Positions 1 to 8,796 of a DNA stretch of 64,000 bases are shown one piece after another. This DNA is from Oerskovia douganii (GTDB taxonomy: Bacteria; Actinomycetota; Actinomycetes; Actinomycetales; Cellulomonadaceae). Each line of letters opens with the position of its first letter. The first letter of the stretch is position 1. The stretch is taken from positions 29,717-93,716 of the forward strand of contig NZ_JACSPN010000003.1 in assembly GCF_015142735.1 (NCBI RefSeq). The letters are read 5' to 3'. The translations under genes and the position numbers were made by a program. The notes under the pieces were generated by a model that ran no database searches, had not been told where the DNA came from, and was given only the letters and a program-made list of their open reading frames with translations.

Positions 1-819
1 TCGCCCCCCGGTCGTGCGATCGTCGATGGTTCGGAGGCTCAGGTCGCGATCATCGGGGGCAGTCGCGTGGTCGCCGACCAGTCGCTCGCGACGAAGCGGC
101 TGGCGCGAGCGATGGTCGAGGCGGGCGTCCGTGCGGCACCGCGCATCGAGTCGCTGCCCAAGGAGTACGGGCCCGAGGTCCTGCCGGACGCGCTCCAGGG
201 CTACCCCGTGCTGGGGCTCGGCGACGCGGACCTCGCCCCGCTCGGGTTCGAGCCCACCGGGTCCTGCCTGATCGCGGGATCTCCCGGATCGGGACGGACC
301 AATGCTCTGGCGGCGGTCGTGAGCGCCGTCCGTCGCGCCGATCCGGGGGTGCAGACCTATCTGGTCAGCAACCCGCGGTCGCCGCTCGCAGGCGCGCCCG
401 GCTGGACCGAGGTGGCGCTCTCGACCGACGACACCGTGGCGCTCGCGAAGCGGATCTCGGCCCGGGTCGCCGAGGGCGCCGAGGGGGAGCGGGTCGCGGT
501 CTTCGTCGAGGGGATCAACGACTATCTCCAGTCGCCGGCCGATGCTCCGCTCGTGGAGCTCGTCAAGACGATCAAGCGGCACGGGCACCTGGTCGTCGCC
601 GAGGCGGAGTCCTCCGGGTGGAGCTCGGCCTGGCCGCTCATGACCGAGTTCAAGAATGCGCGTCGAGGCCTCATCCTCCAGCCGGACGGCGCCGAGAGCG
701 AGCTGCTCCTCAAGACACCCACAGCCCGGGCGCAGAGGTCCGAGTTCCCGCCCGGTCGGGGGGTCTACGTCGCTCGCGGGACCGCCGCCCGGGTCCAGCT
801 GCCGTTGATGCCTGCATGA
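1..819 (+). CDS. eccC: EccC/EssC-type type VII secretion ATPase, C-terminal part
   Basis: The reading frame is open to the left edge, so this is the 3' end of a longer gene. It encodes the last FtsK/SpoIIIE-like ATPase domain of the ESX motor that recognises WXG100 substrates at the membrane. Visible are a P-loop-like GSPGSGRT at about 277-300, where the usual Lys is Arg, and a Walker-B-like strand RVAVFVEG at about 493-516. Degenerate nucleotide sites are typical of the last EccC domains, which in studied systems bind the substrate signal. The WXG100 gene follows 130 bases downstream, which supports the assignment. An internal ATG/GTG could be mistaken for a start, but the family-typical PPGRAIV stretch lies upstream in frame. 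Confidence 0.85.
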   Translation, partial: SPPGRAIVDGSEAQVAIIGGSRVVADQSLATKRLARAMVEAGVRAAPRIESLPKEYGPEVLPDALQGYPVLGLGDADLAPLGFEPTGSCLIAGSPGSGRTNALAAVVSAVRRADPGVQTYLVSNPRSPLAGAPGWTEVALSTDDTVALAKRISARVAEGAEGERVAVFVEGINDYLQSPADAPLVELVKTIKRHGHLVVAEAESSGWSSAWPLMTEFKNARRGLILQPDGAESELLLKTPTARAQRSEFPPGRGVYVARGTAARVQLPLMPA

Positions 820-843
820 CGGGCTGATGGGGACATCTCCCCA

Positions 844-873
844 TTTCGCCCGCCCTGGGGGTCCCGCTAGGGT
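844..873 (+). promoter_or_regulatory. possible promoter of the WXG100 gene
   Basis: A -10-like TAGGGT (868-873) lies about 76 bases before the WXG100 start, with only a poor -35 (TTTCGC, 844-849) 18 bases upstream. The gap after eccC (820-949) holds no gene. Confidence 0.25.
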
Positions 874-949
874 GATGCCGCAACGACAGGCCCGCAGGGC
901 ACGACGAGCCCGGCGGACGAGCGGGCTCCACGAACTTAAGGGGAACACC

Positions 950-1249
950 ATGGCCAACGTGAACGTGACGTTCGACGAGATGCGCGACGCCGCGACCCGC
1001 CTCCGCCAGGGCCAGGAGGACGCCACCCGGATCCTGCTGGTCGAGCTCAAGTCCCAGGTCGACGCCCTGGTCTCGAGCGGCTTCGTGACCGACCAGGCGT
1101 CGGGTGCCTTCCAGGCGTCCTACGAGCAGTTCGCCACGGGTGCCGCGCAGGTCCTCGAGGGCCTCGACGGGATGGCGACCTACCTGGTCACCGCTGCTGA
1201 CACGCTGCAGCAGACGGACGCCCAGCTCGCGCAGGGCATCCGCGGCTGA
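950..1249 (+). CDS. WXG100 family (ESAT-6-like) secreted protein
   Basis: This 99-residue, all-helical protein has the size and register of the WXG100 family, small helical-hairpin dimers exported by type VII secretion. The ATG at 950 is preceded by AAGGGG at 938-943, whereas the longer frame from 827 has no ribosome site. The turn between helices reads SSGFVTDQASGAF, so the signature Trp of W-x-G is missing although the Gly-Phe and flanking pattern fit. No clear YxxxD/E export motif is visible at the C-terminus. It lies directly downstream of eccC and before a strong terminator, so it can be expressed as a separate abundant transcript. It is probably a substrate of the neighbouring EccC. Confidence 0.85.
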   Translation: MANVNVTFDEMRDAATRLRQGQEDATRILLVELKSQVDALVSSGFVTDQASGAFQASYEQFATGAAQVLEGLDGMATYLVTAADTLQQTDAQLAQGIRG

Positions 1250-1268
1250 CGAACGAGCACTCCTGACG

Positions 1269-1298
1269 GGGTGGCCACGGGAACCGTGGCCACCCTTT
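1269..1298 (+). terminator. intrinsic terminator after the WXG100 gene
   Basis: A perfect 12-bp stem (GGGTGGCCACGG 1269-1280, loop GAA, CCGTGGCCACCC 1284-1295) is followed by TTT. It would let the WXG100 message be made in excess over the downstream genes. Confidence 0.85.
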
Positions 1299-1329
1299 CG
1301 CTCGTCACCAACTGAACTGAGGAGCTGCG

Positions 1330-1620
1330 ATGAGCCTTTTCCTGAAGGTGGACGGCGACCTTCTCGAGAGCGCCGCGAGCGATCTGGGGACGGTCTCGCG
1401 GGAGTTCGCGCAGGCGGATGCCCGCGCCGACGGCATCGCCGATGCAGTCGGCGACGCCGGTCTGGCCGAAGCCGTCCGGGGATTCTCGACGAGTTGGAGC
1501 AACCGTCGGGAGAAGATGCGCGAGGGAATCGACGACCTGTACGAGCTGACGCGAGCCGTCGCCGACAGCTTCACCGAGGCGGACGGCGAGCTTGCCTCAG
1601 CGTTGGAGTCCGAGTCGTGA
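1330..1620 (+). CDS. small helical ESX-associated protein
   Basis: This 96-residue protein starts at ATG 1330 with GAGGAG at 1319-1324. It is predicted to be helical and acidic, with a central FSTSWSNRREKM segment that places a Trp about where a WXG100 turn would be. It is probably a second WXG100-like or ESX chaperone/partner protein. No named family is certain. Its stop overlaps the GTG of the next gene by four bases (GTGA), so the two are translationally coupled. This suggests a stoichiometric partner of the large protein encoded next, as small helical partners pair with LXG/WXG toxins in other type VII systems. That function is inference. Confidence 0.7.
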   Translation: MSLFLKVDGDLLESAASDLGTVSREFAQADARADGIADAVGDAGLAEAVRGFSTSWSNRREKMREGIDDLYELTRAVADSFTEADGELASALESES

Positions 1621-2930
1621 GCTGGTATCCCCTGACGGACGCCGACCCGGTTCCCGGAGACCCCGACCTCGTGCGAACCGGCGGGCAACGCATGCAGCGG
1701 GTCGGCGAGGCGATGGCTGACGCGCACGCGTCGCTCGGGAAGATCGCGAGATACGACTCGCAGACCTCGGACGCCATCGACGAGCTGCGCGAGAAGGCCG
1801 AGCAGATCCGCGCCGAGGTCATCAAGGCCAAGGACAGGTATCAGGACGTGGGCGACGCGCTGGTCACGTACGCCGAGAAGCACGGTGAGGCGCAGGCGCA
1901 GGCTCGCGATCTCCTGAACCGTGCGGTGTCCGCGCAGCAGGCCGTCGACTCAAGCCGGCTGGCGCGCTTCCGGGCGAACGAGCGGCTCGACGAGGCGCGG
2001 ACCACGTCCCAGCAAGGCGGTGAACCCGTCGATTCCTGGGTCGAGACCGCCGCCCGCAACGCCGACTCCGCGCACGCGGACGCGGCGGCGTCGCTGGCTA
2101 CCGTCAAGGGAGAGCTCCCCGGGGTGATCGAGGCGTGGCGGGCCGCGGCGTCGGCGGCCCGGACGGTCGTGGACCGCGTCGTGGAGTCGGACGGGCTCAA
2201 CGACGGCTGGTGGGAGAAGTGGGGATCGGGCGCCGCGAGCTGGCTCTCAGAGGTCTTCGGCGCGATCGCCGCCGTGCTCGGGGTGCTGGCGCTCGTGCTG
2301 GCGTGGGTGCCCGTCCTGGGACAGGTGCTCGCGATCGCAGCCGTGGTGGCGGGTGCGATCGCGTTCGTCGCGGACCTCGCCCTGTGGGCCTCCGGCGAGG
2401 GCTCGCTGGGCGCGGTCCTGCTCGGCGCTGCGGGTCTGCTGACCTTCGGAGTCGGCACTGCCCTCGCTCGGAGCGCCAGGACCCTGGCGCGCACCGGCCT
2501 CGTGCAGGGGGCCGCCCGGTCCCAGCGGATCGCGCAGCGCCTGGGCAGCCCAGCCAACCGGCGGGTGGTCCGGGGACTCTTCCCGCCGGTCTCGCCGGCG
2601 CTGCGCAGCTCGGGCGCCCGCTGGTTCGAGCCAACGTCATGGAACACCTGGTTCAACCAGGGGGCAAGGTCCTTCCGCGGACTGACCGGCAGGTCGTGGG
2701 CGCTGAACTTCCTCGGCTTGGGCGGGGCTGCTCAGGCGTCGCAGGCGCTACGGAACGCGCAGGCCGTCGCGGCCTTCGCCAGAAACGGGACGGCCGCCCC
2801 GCTGGCGCTCTCCGGCCTCTCGCGCGTCGGGGTGCAGTACGCCGGGGGAGCGGCCACGAGCCTGGTCGTCGGCCCCGGCGCTTGGGTGGCGAACCAGGTG
2901 AGGGCCCACGTGTCCGAGGGGCAGAAGTGA
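1617..2930 (+). CDS. putative type VII secretion substrate with helical N-terminus and hydrophobic hairpin
   Basis: The GTG at 1617 overlaps the previous stop, giving 437 residues. Residues about 20-200 are charged, heptad-rich helix (RTGGQRM, REKAEQIRAEVIKAKDR). They are followed at about 216-290 by two or three strongly hydrophobic segments (AAVLGVLALVLAWVPVLG, AIAAVVAGAIAFVADLALW, GAVLLGAAGLLTFGVG). A long helical stalk plus a hydrophobic hairpin is a common arrangement in actinobacterial ESX-exported polymorphic effectors. The last 140 residues show no toxin motif that I recognise. It could equally be a structural ESX membrane component. The 4-base overlaps on both sides place it in one operon with the flanking unknowns. 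Confidence 0.6.
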   Translation: MSWYPLTDADPVPGDPDLVRTGGQRMQRVGEAMADAHASLGKIARYDSQTSDAIDELREKAEQIRAEVIKAKDRYQDVGDALVTYAEKHGEAQAQARDLLNRAVSAQQAVDSSRLARFRANERLDEARTTSQQGGEPVDSWVETAARNADSAHADAAASLATVKGELPGVIEAWRAAASAARTVVDRVVESDGLNDGWWEKWGSGAASWLSEVFGAIAAVLGVLALVLAWVPVLGQVLAIAAVVAGAIAFVADLALWASGEGSLGAVLLGAAGLLTFGVGTALARSARTLARTGLVQGAARSQRIAQRLGSPANRRVVRGLFPPVSPALRSSGARWFEPTSWNTWFNQGARSFRGLTGRSWALNFLGLGGAAQASQALRNAQAVAAFARNGTAAPLALSGLSRVGVQYAGGAATSLVVGPGAWVANQVRAHVSEGQK

Positions 2931-3511
2931 CGGGGCCCGTCATGTCCAGGCTCCGGATACCCGTCCTCGATGACTGGGTCCTGTGGGGCGCCGGGCTGTC
3001 CGACGCAGAGCTGGTCGAGGTGGGGCGCCAGATCCCCGGGGACGGGGGGAACAGCATCAGCGGGCTCGACGCCGTCCGATCCGTCGACGCGCAGGCGGTC
3101 GCCGCCGGCGACGTCTGGACGGCGGGACTGTGGTTCCCGCGGAGCGCGGAGCACCAGGCGCGGGCCAGCGTGGTCGTGCGGATCATGTCGGCGGACCGAC
3201 CGGCCCGCCGACTTGCTCGCCGGTTCGCCCGCGACCTCGCTGCCGTTCCCCGTCTTTCAGGTCTGACGGTGCTGGCCTACAGCGGGATCGAGGTCGACAG
3301 CGATCTCGGCCCGGCGTTCCTGCAGTGCCTCGACACCTCGTCCGGTCCGGACTTCACGGTGACCCAGACGTCGAGGTTCACGGTCTTCCCGCACCACGTC
3401 CAGGAGGTGGTGGTGCTCGACTTCGAGACCGTTCACCTCGACGTCGAGGACGAGCTGTCCGACGAGCTCGTTCAGATCGTCGGACAGCTCACCTACGAGG
3501 GCGTCGCGTGA
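2927..3511 (+). CDS. hypothetical protein of the ESX accessory operon
   Basis: The family is not recognised. The protein has 194 residues from the GTG at 2927, which overlaps the upstream stop (GTGA) and has GAGGGG seven bases ahead. An ATG at 2942 is a weaker alternative without a ribosome site. There is no signal peptide or membrane segment. The C-terminal half alternates hydrophobic residues in a beta-rich pattern (ASVVVRIM, LSGLTVLAYSG, EVVVLDFETVHLDV). Its overall plan resembles the next protein, so they may be diverged relatives. Its position right after the putative effector gene makes a cytosolic chaperone or immunity role possible, but there is no direct evidence. Confidence 0.55.
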   Translation: MTGPVMSRLRIPVLDDWVLWGAGLSDAELVEVGRQIPGDGGNSISGLDAVRSVDAQAVAAGDVWTAGLWFPRSAEHQARASVVVRIMSADRPARRLARRFARDLAAVPRLSGLTVLAYSGIEVDSDLGPAFLQCLDTSSGPDFTVTQTSRFTVFPHHVQEVVVLDFETVHLDVEDELSDELVQIVGQLTYEGVA

Positions 3512-4125
3512 GCTCCACGGGACGACCACAGCCGGCCCGATGGGTCATGGTTCTCCCGGATTCCTGGTGGCGGATCCCGCTCCGGGACAAGGGGGTGCGG
3601 GAGTCGTCCGTCGCCGAGCTCGTCGATCGTCGGCTCGGTCCGTCCGACGAGCGGGCCACGGACCGTCGGAGGCTGCGGGCGGACCTCGGGGCCGTCGCGG
3701 AACAGAGCGCGGAACTCGGCGGGTCGCTGCTCGTGGTGATCACCATGGAGGTCGCCGACATCCCCGTCACGGGGACGATGGTGGTCTATGAGATCGCGCG
3801 CGACGGCCATGACCTTCGCGCCGCCCGGAGGGCGGCGGAGGCCAGGGTCACGGTCCCGGAGGACGTCCTGGTGGTCGACGGAGCGCTCGCTCACGTCGTA
3901 CGGTCGGTCACGGCATCGGACATCCACCGCACGGGGCCCGACGGTCAGCCGTTGCTCCCAGAGCTGCGGCTCGACTACTGGGTGGACCTGCACGGCCTGG
4001 GGACTCTCCTCTACATCGTGATCACCTCCCCTCTCGTTCCACTGCGGGAGGGGCTGGTGCCAGTCTTCGACGCGGTCGTCGCCTCTCTGCGATGCCTCGA
4101 TCACTCCCAGGAGGAGGTCTCATGA
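3508..4125 (+). CDS. hypothetical protein, LpqN-like C-terminal pattern
   Basis: This 205-residue protein starts at GTG 3508 inside the GTGA overlap, with GAGGG at 3496-3500. There is no signal peptide. The second half (DYWVDLHGLGTLLYIVITSP followed by FDAVVASLR) resembles the end of LpqN/DUF1795-type proteins, a fold of antiparallel strands and a final helix found around actinobacterial ESX loci. This likeness is by eye only. It overlaps the next gene by four bases and so is co-translated with the membrane proteins downstream. It is probably a soluble accessory factor. A binding partner cannot be named from sequence. Confidence 0.5.
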   Translation: MSSTGRPQPARWVMVLPDSWWRIPLRDKGVRESSVAELVDRRLGPSDERATDRRRLRADLGAVAEQSAELGGSLLVVITMEVADIPVTGTMVVYEIARDGHDLRAARRAAEARVTVPEDVLVVDGALAHVVRSVTASDIHRTGPDGQPLLPELRLDYWVDLHGLGTLLYIVITSPLVPLREGLVPVFDAVVASLRCLDHSQEEVS

Positions 4126-4787
4126 GTGGTGCTCGATCCCTGACCGGGGAGGTGGGCGTGGTGATGGGGGCGGTCCAGGACGTGCGCGTGCCGGCTGAGT
4201 ACACGGGCACGGTTCCCGCGGCCCTGTTCCTGCTCGCCGTGGCGTCCCTCCTGGGCTACCTGGTGGTGGTGCTCTGGGGGCGACGCTGGTTCCGGGCGAT
4301 GCGTGGTCCGCGAGGACATCTGAAGGGGTCTCTCCTCGCCCTCGTCCCGGCCGTGCTGCTCGCCGGCGGCGTCCTCGCGGTGAGCGAGCTCGACGAGCGG
4401 GCTGCCCGGTCGCAGTGGTCGGCTTTCGAGAGTGACGTGGAGACCGCCTACGCGTCAGGGACGCTGGCAGCGACGGATGCCCCGTCGTACGTCCCGCCGC
4501 AGTCCGTCTGGCCAGGGCTGACCCTCGTCACGATCGTCCTGGCGGCGGTCGTGTGCCTGGTCGTGGTGACGGTTCTGGTCGGGGGCGCGCGGTGGTACGC
4601 CAGCACGGCTGACCCTCAGGGGGCGGTCCGGACGTTCGCTCTGGTCGCCGCGGGCGGACTCGGCGTCGTGATCCTCCTCGGCGGGGGTGTGAGGGTCATG
4701 ACGGAACAGGTCGAGGACTCGGCGATGGCGGTCTACGACGCGCAGGTCGCCCTCTTCGAGCTCACGCGACCGGACGTCTCGTCGTGA
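4122..4787 (+). CDS. four-helix membrane protein of the ESX accessory operon
   Basis: The ATG at 4122 has a strong GAGGAGG at 4111-4117 and overlaps the preceding stop (ATGA). The 221-residue product has four predicted membrane spans, near residues 25-47, 66-87, 136-162 and 176-197, with an extracytoplasmic loop between spans 2 and 3. No catalytic motif or named family is recognised. Its place between soluble and membrane genes of one overlapping operon suggests an accessory membrane subunit or membrane-bound immunity protein for the adjacent type VII substrate. That is inference. Confidence 0.6.
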   Translation: MSGARSLTGEVGVVMGAVQDVRVPAEYTGTVPAALFLLAVASLLGYLVVVLWGRRWFRAMRGPRGHLKGSLLALVPAVLLAGGVLAVSELDERAARSQWSAFESDVETAYASGTLAATDAPSYVPPQSVWPGLTLVTIVLAAVVCLVVVTVLVGGARWYASTADPQGAVRTFALVAAGGLGVVILLGGGVRVMTEQVEDSAMAVYDAQVALFELTRPDVSS

Positions 4788-5470
4788 TCCTCGCGCGGGC
4801 CGCTGAAGAGCGTTCGGACCGGTGGGCCGGCTGGCCCCTGTTCGTCGTCGGGCTCGCGGTCTTCACGGTGCTGGCCGTCGTCCGCGTCGTGGTCCTCGTC
4901 CGAGCCGGGGAGACTGCGGGATCCGTCGTGCTGGTCGTGTCCGGAGCGGCGGGCGTTCTCGTCGGCGCCGTGCTGGTGTGGATGGTGCTGCGTGTCGGTC
5001 TGCTCAGGCGGCGCGTCGCCGCGGCGCGCCCTGGTGCGGTCGTCGTCCCGGGATGCGTCGTCGCGGTGATGGTCGCGGTCGCTCGCGACCGTGGGGTGCC
5101 CCGGAGGCCATGGGCTCTGCAGGGTGGGCAGCCTGTGGCGCTCGCCGTGACCTCGGCGGACCTCGAGGTCTGGGCGGGGAACGCCTCGAGTCCGCGGTGG
5201 ACGATCCCGCTCGCCGCGGTCGGCGCGGTGGCGAACCTGTCGGGACGCTACGGGCCGCGGAAGGTCCAGGCAGTCGGGGTATGGGACCAGGACGGGGCTT
5301 TGGTCGCTGCCCTCGTCCCGGCGTACCGCTCGACGAAGGTTCTGGTGGGTGGCTCGTGGGACCAGCGCGAGCGGGCACGCCATGACCTGCGGACGGCGAT
5401 CTGGAAGGGCGGGTCCGGCGCGTTCCCGAGATCCGGGGGCTCGCCGCGGCGCGAGACACGCGCCGCCTAG
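4784..5470 (+). CDS. two-helix membrane protein with cytoplasmic domain
   Basis: The GTG at 4784 lies in a GTGA overlap with the previous gene and gives 228 residues. Two N-terminal membrane spans (about 19-41 and 46-72) precede a basic loop (LLRRRVAAARPG) and a soluble domain of about 150 residues rich in small beta strands (VALAVTSADLEVWAG, WTIPLAAVGAVANLSG). That layout resembles membrane-anchored PH-like domains, but the match is not firm. It is the last gene of the overlapping run, since the next gene has its own possible promoter and ribosome site. Function unknown. Confidence 0.55.
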   Translation: MILARAAEERSDRWAGWPLFVVGLAVFTVLAVVRVVVLVRAGETAGSVVLVVSGAAGVLVGAVLVWMVLRVGLLRRRVAAARPGAVVVPGCVVAVMVAVARDRGVPRRPWALQGGQPVALAVTSADLEVWAGNASSPRWTIPLAAVGAVANLSGRYGPRKVQAVGVWDQDGALVAALVPAYRSTKVLVGGSWDQRERARHDLRTAIWKGGSGAFPRSGGSPRRETRAA

Positions 5471-5473
5471 ACT
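5468..5473 (+). promoter_or_regulatory. possible -10 element upstream of the LpqN-like gene
   Basis: TAGACT spans the stop codon of the preceding gene and lies 35 bases before the GTG at 5509. No convincing -35 is seen. Confidence 0.25.
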
Positions 5474-5508
5474 GTTCTGGCCCTGTGGACCCCCGAGGAG
5501 GAGTGACC

Positions 5509-5985
5509 GTGCCGTCGATCCTGCAGTTCCCGAGCGAGCAGTTCCCTGGCTATCCCGGGGTGGGTCTCGTGCAGCCCGAGGGGTGGCAGCCCCTGCCGGA
5601 GGTGGGCCTGCCGCTCGCCCTCGCGAAGGACGCCGCCGACGGCGAGTTTCGCGCGAACGTCATCACGGTGCTCAACAGGGTCCGGGCCGAGCACTCGCTC
5701 GACCAGGCCGTCGGAGAGGTCGTCGCGCGGCTCACCGGGCTCCCGCAGTACCAGGAGCTCGGGCGGGCGGAGATCGAGGTGCAGGGGCACGGCGGGTTTC
5801 GGATCGAGGGGATCTTCGCGGAGCCCACGCTCGGCATGCTCGTCCAGGCCGTGCGGATCGTCCTCGTGGACCGGGGGCCGGTCAAGGACCTGGTGCAGGT
5901 GACGGGCTCGTGCACCGGCGCGCAGATGCAGAGCACCCTGCCGGAGATCCGTACGATCCAGGACAGCCTGAGCATCGCCGTGTGA
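5509..5985 (+). CDS. LpqN/DUF1795-like protein
   Basis: This 158-residue protein starts at GTG 5509, chosen because GAGGAGG at 5495-5501 is seven bases upstream. In-frame GTGs at 5485 and 5503 are badly spaced. The N-terminus (PSILQFPSEQFPGYPGVGL) followed by FRANVITVLNRV, and the end with an antiparallel pattern and IRTIQDSLSIAV, match the LpqN/LpqT type fold common in Actinobacteria. No signal peptide or lipobox is present, so unlike true LpqN it should be cytosolic. It closes the ESX accessory region and is probably functionally tied to it. Confidence 0.6.
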   Translation: MPSILQFPSEQFPGYPGVGLVQPEGWQPLPEVGLPLALAKDAADGEFRANVITVLNRVRAEHSLDQAVGEVVARLTGLPQYQELGRAEIEVQGHGGFRIEGIFAEPTLGMLVQAVRIVLVDRGPVKDLVQVTGSCTGAQMQSTLPEIRTIQDSLSIAV

Positions 5986-6120
5986 GCGCCCCACGGCACC
6001 GCCAGGAGGCGGCCGGGGCTCGGTCCGTGACTGTGCCCTCGCTCGTAACATTCGGCCGGATCCTGAGACGTGATTCCACCTGGCGAGATCCGCTGTCAGT
6101 GTGGAGATGCACCTGAGTCG

Positions 6121-6126
6121 TACAAT
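6121..6126 (+). promoter_or_regulatory. possible promoter of fprA
   Basis: TACAAT, a good -10, lies 107 bases upstream of the fprA start. The -35 is not clear. The gap 5986-6233 contains no gene. Confidence 0.35.
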
Positions 6127-6233
6127 CGAGTTCTCCCGTTGGCAGCCGTGGAACTCCCGGACAGCCCCGGGCGACCGGTCCGCCCAGTCCTGCGGCTCGA
6201 CCTCCCCTCCTCGACCGGAAGGCGTTCTTTCCT

Positions 6234-7673
6234 GTGAGCAGCTCTCGTCCTTTGCGTGTGGCCATCGTCGGTGCTGGTCCGGCTGGGATCTATGCGGCGG
6301 ACATCCTGTCGAAGACGGGTGTCGAGGTGAGTATCGACCTGTTCGAGCGTCTTCCCGCGCCGTTCGGGCTCGTCCGGTATGGGGTGGCGCCGGACCATCC
6401 GCGTATCAAGGCGATCATCGTGGCGTTGCACAAGGTGTTGGCTCGGGGTGACGTGCGGTTGTTGGCGAACGTGGAGTACGGGGTTGATCTGAAGCTGGAT
6501 GATCTGCGGCAGTTCTATGACGCGGTGATCTTCTCGACGGGGTCCATCCGGGATGCGGCTCTGCCGATCGAGGGGATCGATCTGCCGGGGTCGTTCGGGG
6601 CGGCTGATTTCGTGTCGTGGTACGACGGGCATCCGGACGTGCCACGTACGTGGCCGCTCGAGGCCCGGCAGGTCGCGGTGCTGGGGGCGGGGAACGTGGC
6701 GTTGGACGTGGCGCGGGTGCTGGCCAAGCACGCCGATGACCTGTTGCCCACGGAGATCCCGGACAACGTCTACCAGGGGTTGAAGGACTCCCCGGTCACG
6801 GATGTGCACGTGTTCGCGCGTCGTGGTCCGGCGCAGGCGAAGTTCTCGCCGTTGGAGCTGCGCGAGCTCGGTCACGTGCCCGACGTCGACGTGATCGTGT
6901 ATCCGGAGGACTTCGAGTTCGACGAGGGGTCGATGGCCGCGATCAACTCGTCGAACCAGACGAAGCAGGTCGTCAAGACGTTGACGGACTGGACGTTGAA
7001 GGATCCGTCGCAGTTCACGGCTTCGCGCCGGTTGCACCTGCACTTCCTGCACGCGCCGGTCGCGGTGCTGGGGCAGGGCAAGGTCGAGGGGCTGCGCACC
7101 GAGCGGACCCGGTTGAACGGGGACGGGACCGTGAGTGGGACCGGCGAGTTCCACGAGTGGCCCGTGCAGGCGGTCTACCGTGCCGTGGGGTACTTCGGGT
7201 CGCCGTTGCCGGAGATCCCGTTCGATGATCTCAAGGGTGTGATCCCCAACCGGGAGGGTCGGGTGATCGACATCGATGGTGAGCAGATCCCGGGGGTGTA
7301 TGCCACGGGGTGGATCAAGCGTGGCCCGGTCGGGTTGATCGGGCACACCAAGTCCGACGCGTCCGAGACCGTCCGCCACCTCGTCGAGGACGTGACCGGC
7401 GCGGTCCCGGCGAGCGAGGGTGGCGAGGCGGTCGAGGGAGACGTCGAAGCCGGTCGCGTCGCGCCGCACGGTTCGCCCGAGGCCGTGCTGGAGTTCTTGG
7501 CCGAGCGCGGTGTCGACGTGGTGCAGTGGGCCGACTGGGAGGTCCTGGACGCCCACGAGCGCACCCTGGGCGAGCCGCACGGGCGTGAGCGCATCAAGGT
7601 CGTGCCCCGCGAGGACATGCTCCGCATCGCCCGCCGTCAGACCCAGGCAGCCACGCAGGACGACACGCTCTGA
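6234..7673 (+). CDS. fprA: ferredoxin/adrenodoxin-NADP+ reductase, FprA type
   Basis: A 479-residue cytosolic flavoenzyme that passes electrons between NADPH and ferredoxins, for example to feed P450s. An FAD-binding Rossmann motif [15 protein letters not shown] is at the N-terminus, followed by the adrenodoxin-reductase signature [14 protein letters not shown] second dinucleotide site [16 protein letters not shown] for NADPH follows, and then the family end motif [20 protein letters not shown]. Length matches the family (about 450-480), with a C-terminal extension of about 50 residues. The GTG start at 6234 gives the expected short lead into the FAD motif. It is transcribed alone and ends at a strong terminator. 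Confidence 0.93.
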   Translation: MSSSRPLRVAIVGAGPAGIYAADILSKTGVEVSIDLFERLPAPFGLVRYGVAPDHPRIKAIIVALHKVLARGDVRLLANVEYGVDLKLDDLRQFYDAVIFSTGSIRDAALPIEGIDLPGSFGAADFVSWYDGHPDVPRTWPLEARQVAVLGAGNVALDVARVLAKHADDLLPTEIPDNVYQGLKDSPVTDVHVFARRGPAQAKFSPLELRELGHVPDVDVIVYPEDFEFDEGSMAAINSSNQTKQVVKTLTDWTLKDPSQFTASRRLHLHFLHAPVAVLGQGKVEGLRTERTRLNGDGTVSGTGEFHEWPVQAVYRAVGYFGSPLPEIPFDDLKGVIPNREGRVIDIDGEQIPGVYATGWIKRGPVGLIGHTKSDASETVRHLVEDVTGAVPASEGGEAVEGDVEAGRVAPHGSPEAVLEFLAERGVDVVQWADWEVLDAHERTLGEPHGRERIKVVPREDMLRIARRQTQAATQDDTL

Positions 7674-7700
7674 CCCCGCCCGACTGACGCACGCACCACA

Positions 7701-7738
7701 CGACGGCGCCCCCACCTACCCGGGTGGGGGCGCCGTCG
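7701..7738. terminator. strong terminator after fprA
   Basis: A perfect 16-bp stem (CGACGGCGCCCCCACC 7701-7716 with GGTGGGGGCGCCGTCG 7723-7738) has the 6-base loop TACCCG. Confidence 0.85.
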
Positions 7739-7866
7739 TCGTGCTCGGGGCACCATGCCTCCGTCCTGGCGCCGCCGCGCGGACGACGGGAACGCTCCGG
7801 GTGCACCGAGCGTTCTCCCGGTGGATGCTCGCACCACGGCATCCTGCGCTCGACGGAAGGACTGAG

Positions 7867-8742
7867 GTGGGTCACCAGCATTTCAACGGACTGAAGACCG
7901 CGGGGCTCTTCGGCGTCATGTGGGTCGTGATCCTTGGCCTCTGGGCCGTGTTCGGTCGGTCGGCCAGCACGTTGTGGATCTTCGTCGCGGTCGGCCTCGT
8001 GACCACGGCCTACGGCTACTGGAACTCGGACAAGATCGCGATCCGGGCCATGCACGCGCGGCCTGTGAGCGAGCTCGAGCAGCCCGCGATGTACCGGATC
8101 GTGCGCGAGCTCTCGACCGCCGCACGTCAGCCCATGCCCAAGCTGTACGTGTCGCCCACGCAGGCGCCCAACGCGTTCGCGACGGGGCGCAACCCCAAGA
8201 ACGCTGCGGTGTGCTGCACCGAGGGGATCCTCACGCTGCTCGACGAGCGCGAGCTGCGGGGGGTCCTGGGCCACGAGCTCATGCACGTGTACAACCGCGA
8301 CATCCTCACCTCGTCGGTCGCGAGCGCCATGGCCGGCGTCATCACGTCGCTCGCGCAGTTCCTGCTGATCTTCGGCGGCAACCGCGACCGGGGCGGCAAC
8401 CCGCTCGCGGCGATCGCGATGGCGCTGCTCGCGCCCGTCGCCGCGATGGTGATCCAGCTCGCGATCTCCCGGACGCGCGAGTACGACGCCGACGAGGACG
8501 GCGCGAAGCTCACGGGCGACCCGCTCGCGCTCGCCTCGGCGCTGCGCAAGCTCGAGCAGGGGACCGCGCGGGCCCCGCTGCCGCAGAACAGGGACCTGGT
8601 CGACGTCTCGCACCTCATGATCGCCAACCCGTTCCGCGGGGCGGGCGTCGCGAAGATGTTCGCGACGCACCCGCCCATGGCCGACCGCATCCAGCGCCTC
8701 GAGCGCATGGCGGGCCAGCAGGGCGGCATCACGCGGTACTGA
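7867..8742 (+). CDS. htpX: membrane M48 metalloprotease HtpX
   Basis: A 291-residue zinc protease of the cytoplasmic membrane that degrades misfolded membrane proteins. Two N-terminal membrane spans (about 11-30 and 36-52) precede the catalytic motif GHELMH (H136, E137, H140). Two further hydrophobic segments (about 148-170 and 182-203) come before the third zinc ligand region REYDADEDG. The GTG at 7867 was chosen over an in-frame ATG at 7824 because GGAAGG is six bases upstream and the N-terminus [10 protein letters not shown] is where HtpX homologues begin. It stands alone, and its end faces the convergent esterase gene. Confidence 0.93.
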   Translation: MGHQHFNGLKTAGLFGVMWVVILGLWAVFGRSASTLWIFVAVGLVTTAYGYWNSDKIAIRAMHARPVSELEQPAMYRIVRELSTAARQPMPKLYVSPTQAPNAFATGRNPKNAAVCCTEGILTLLDERELRGVLGHELMHVYNRDILTSSVASAMAGVITSLAQFLLIFGGNRDRGGNPLAAIAMALLAPVAAMVIQLAISRTREYDADEDGAKLTGDPLALASALRKLEQGTARAPLPQNRDLVDVSHLMIANPFRGAGVAKMFATHPPMADRIQRLERMAGQQGGITRY

Positions 8743-8796
8743 CGACCGGGAGCCCCGCGGTCGATGCCGAGGTTCCCCCGCCTCGACCCCTCGCGC

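Noticed and set aside
1104..1616. N-terminal extension of the 1617-2930 protein to 1104
   Set aside because: It would overlap the WXG100 gene, its terminator and the small helical gene. The GTG in the GTGA overlap at 1617 is the natural start.
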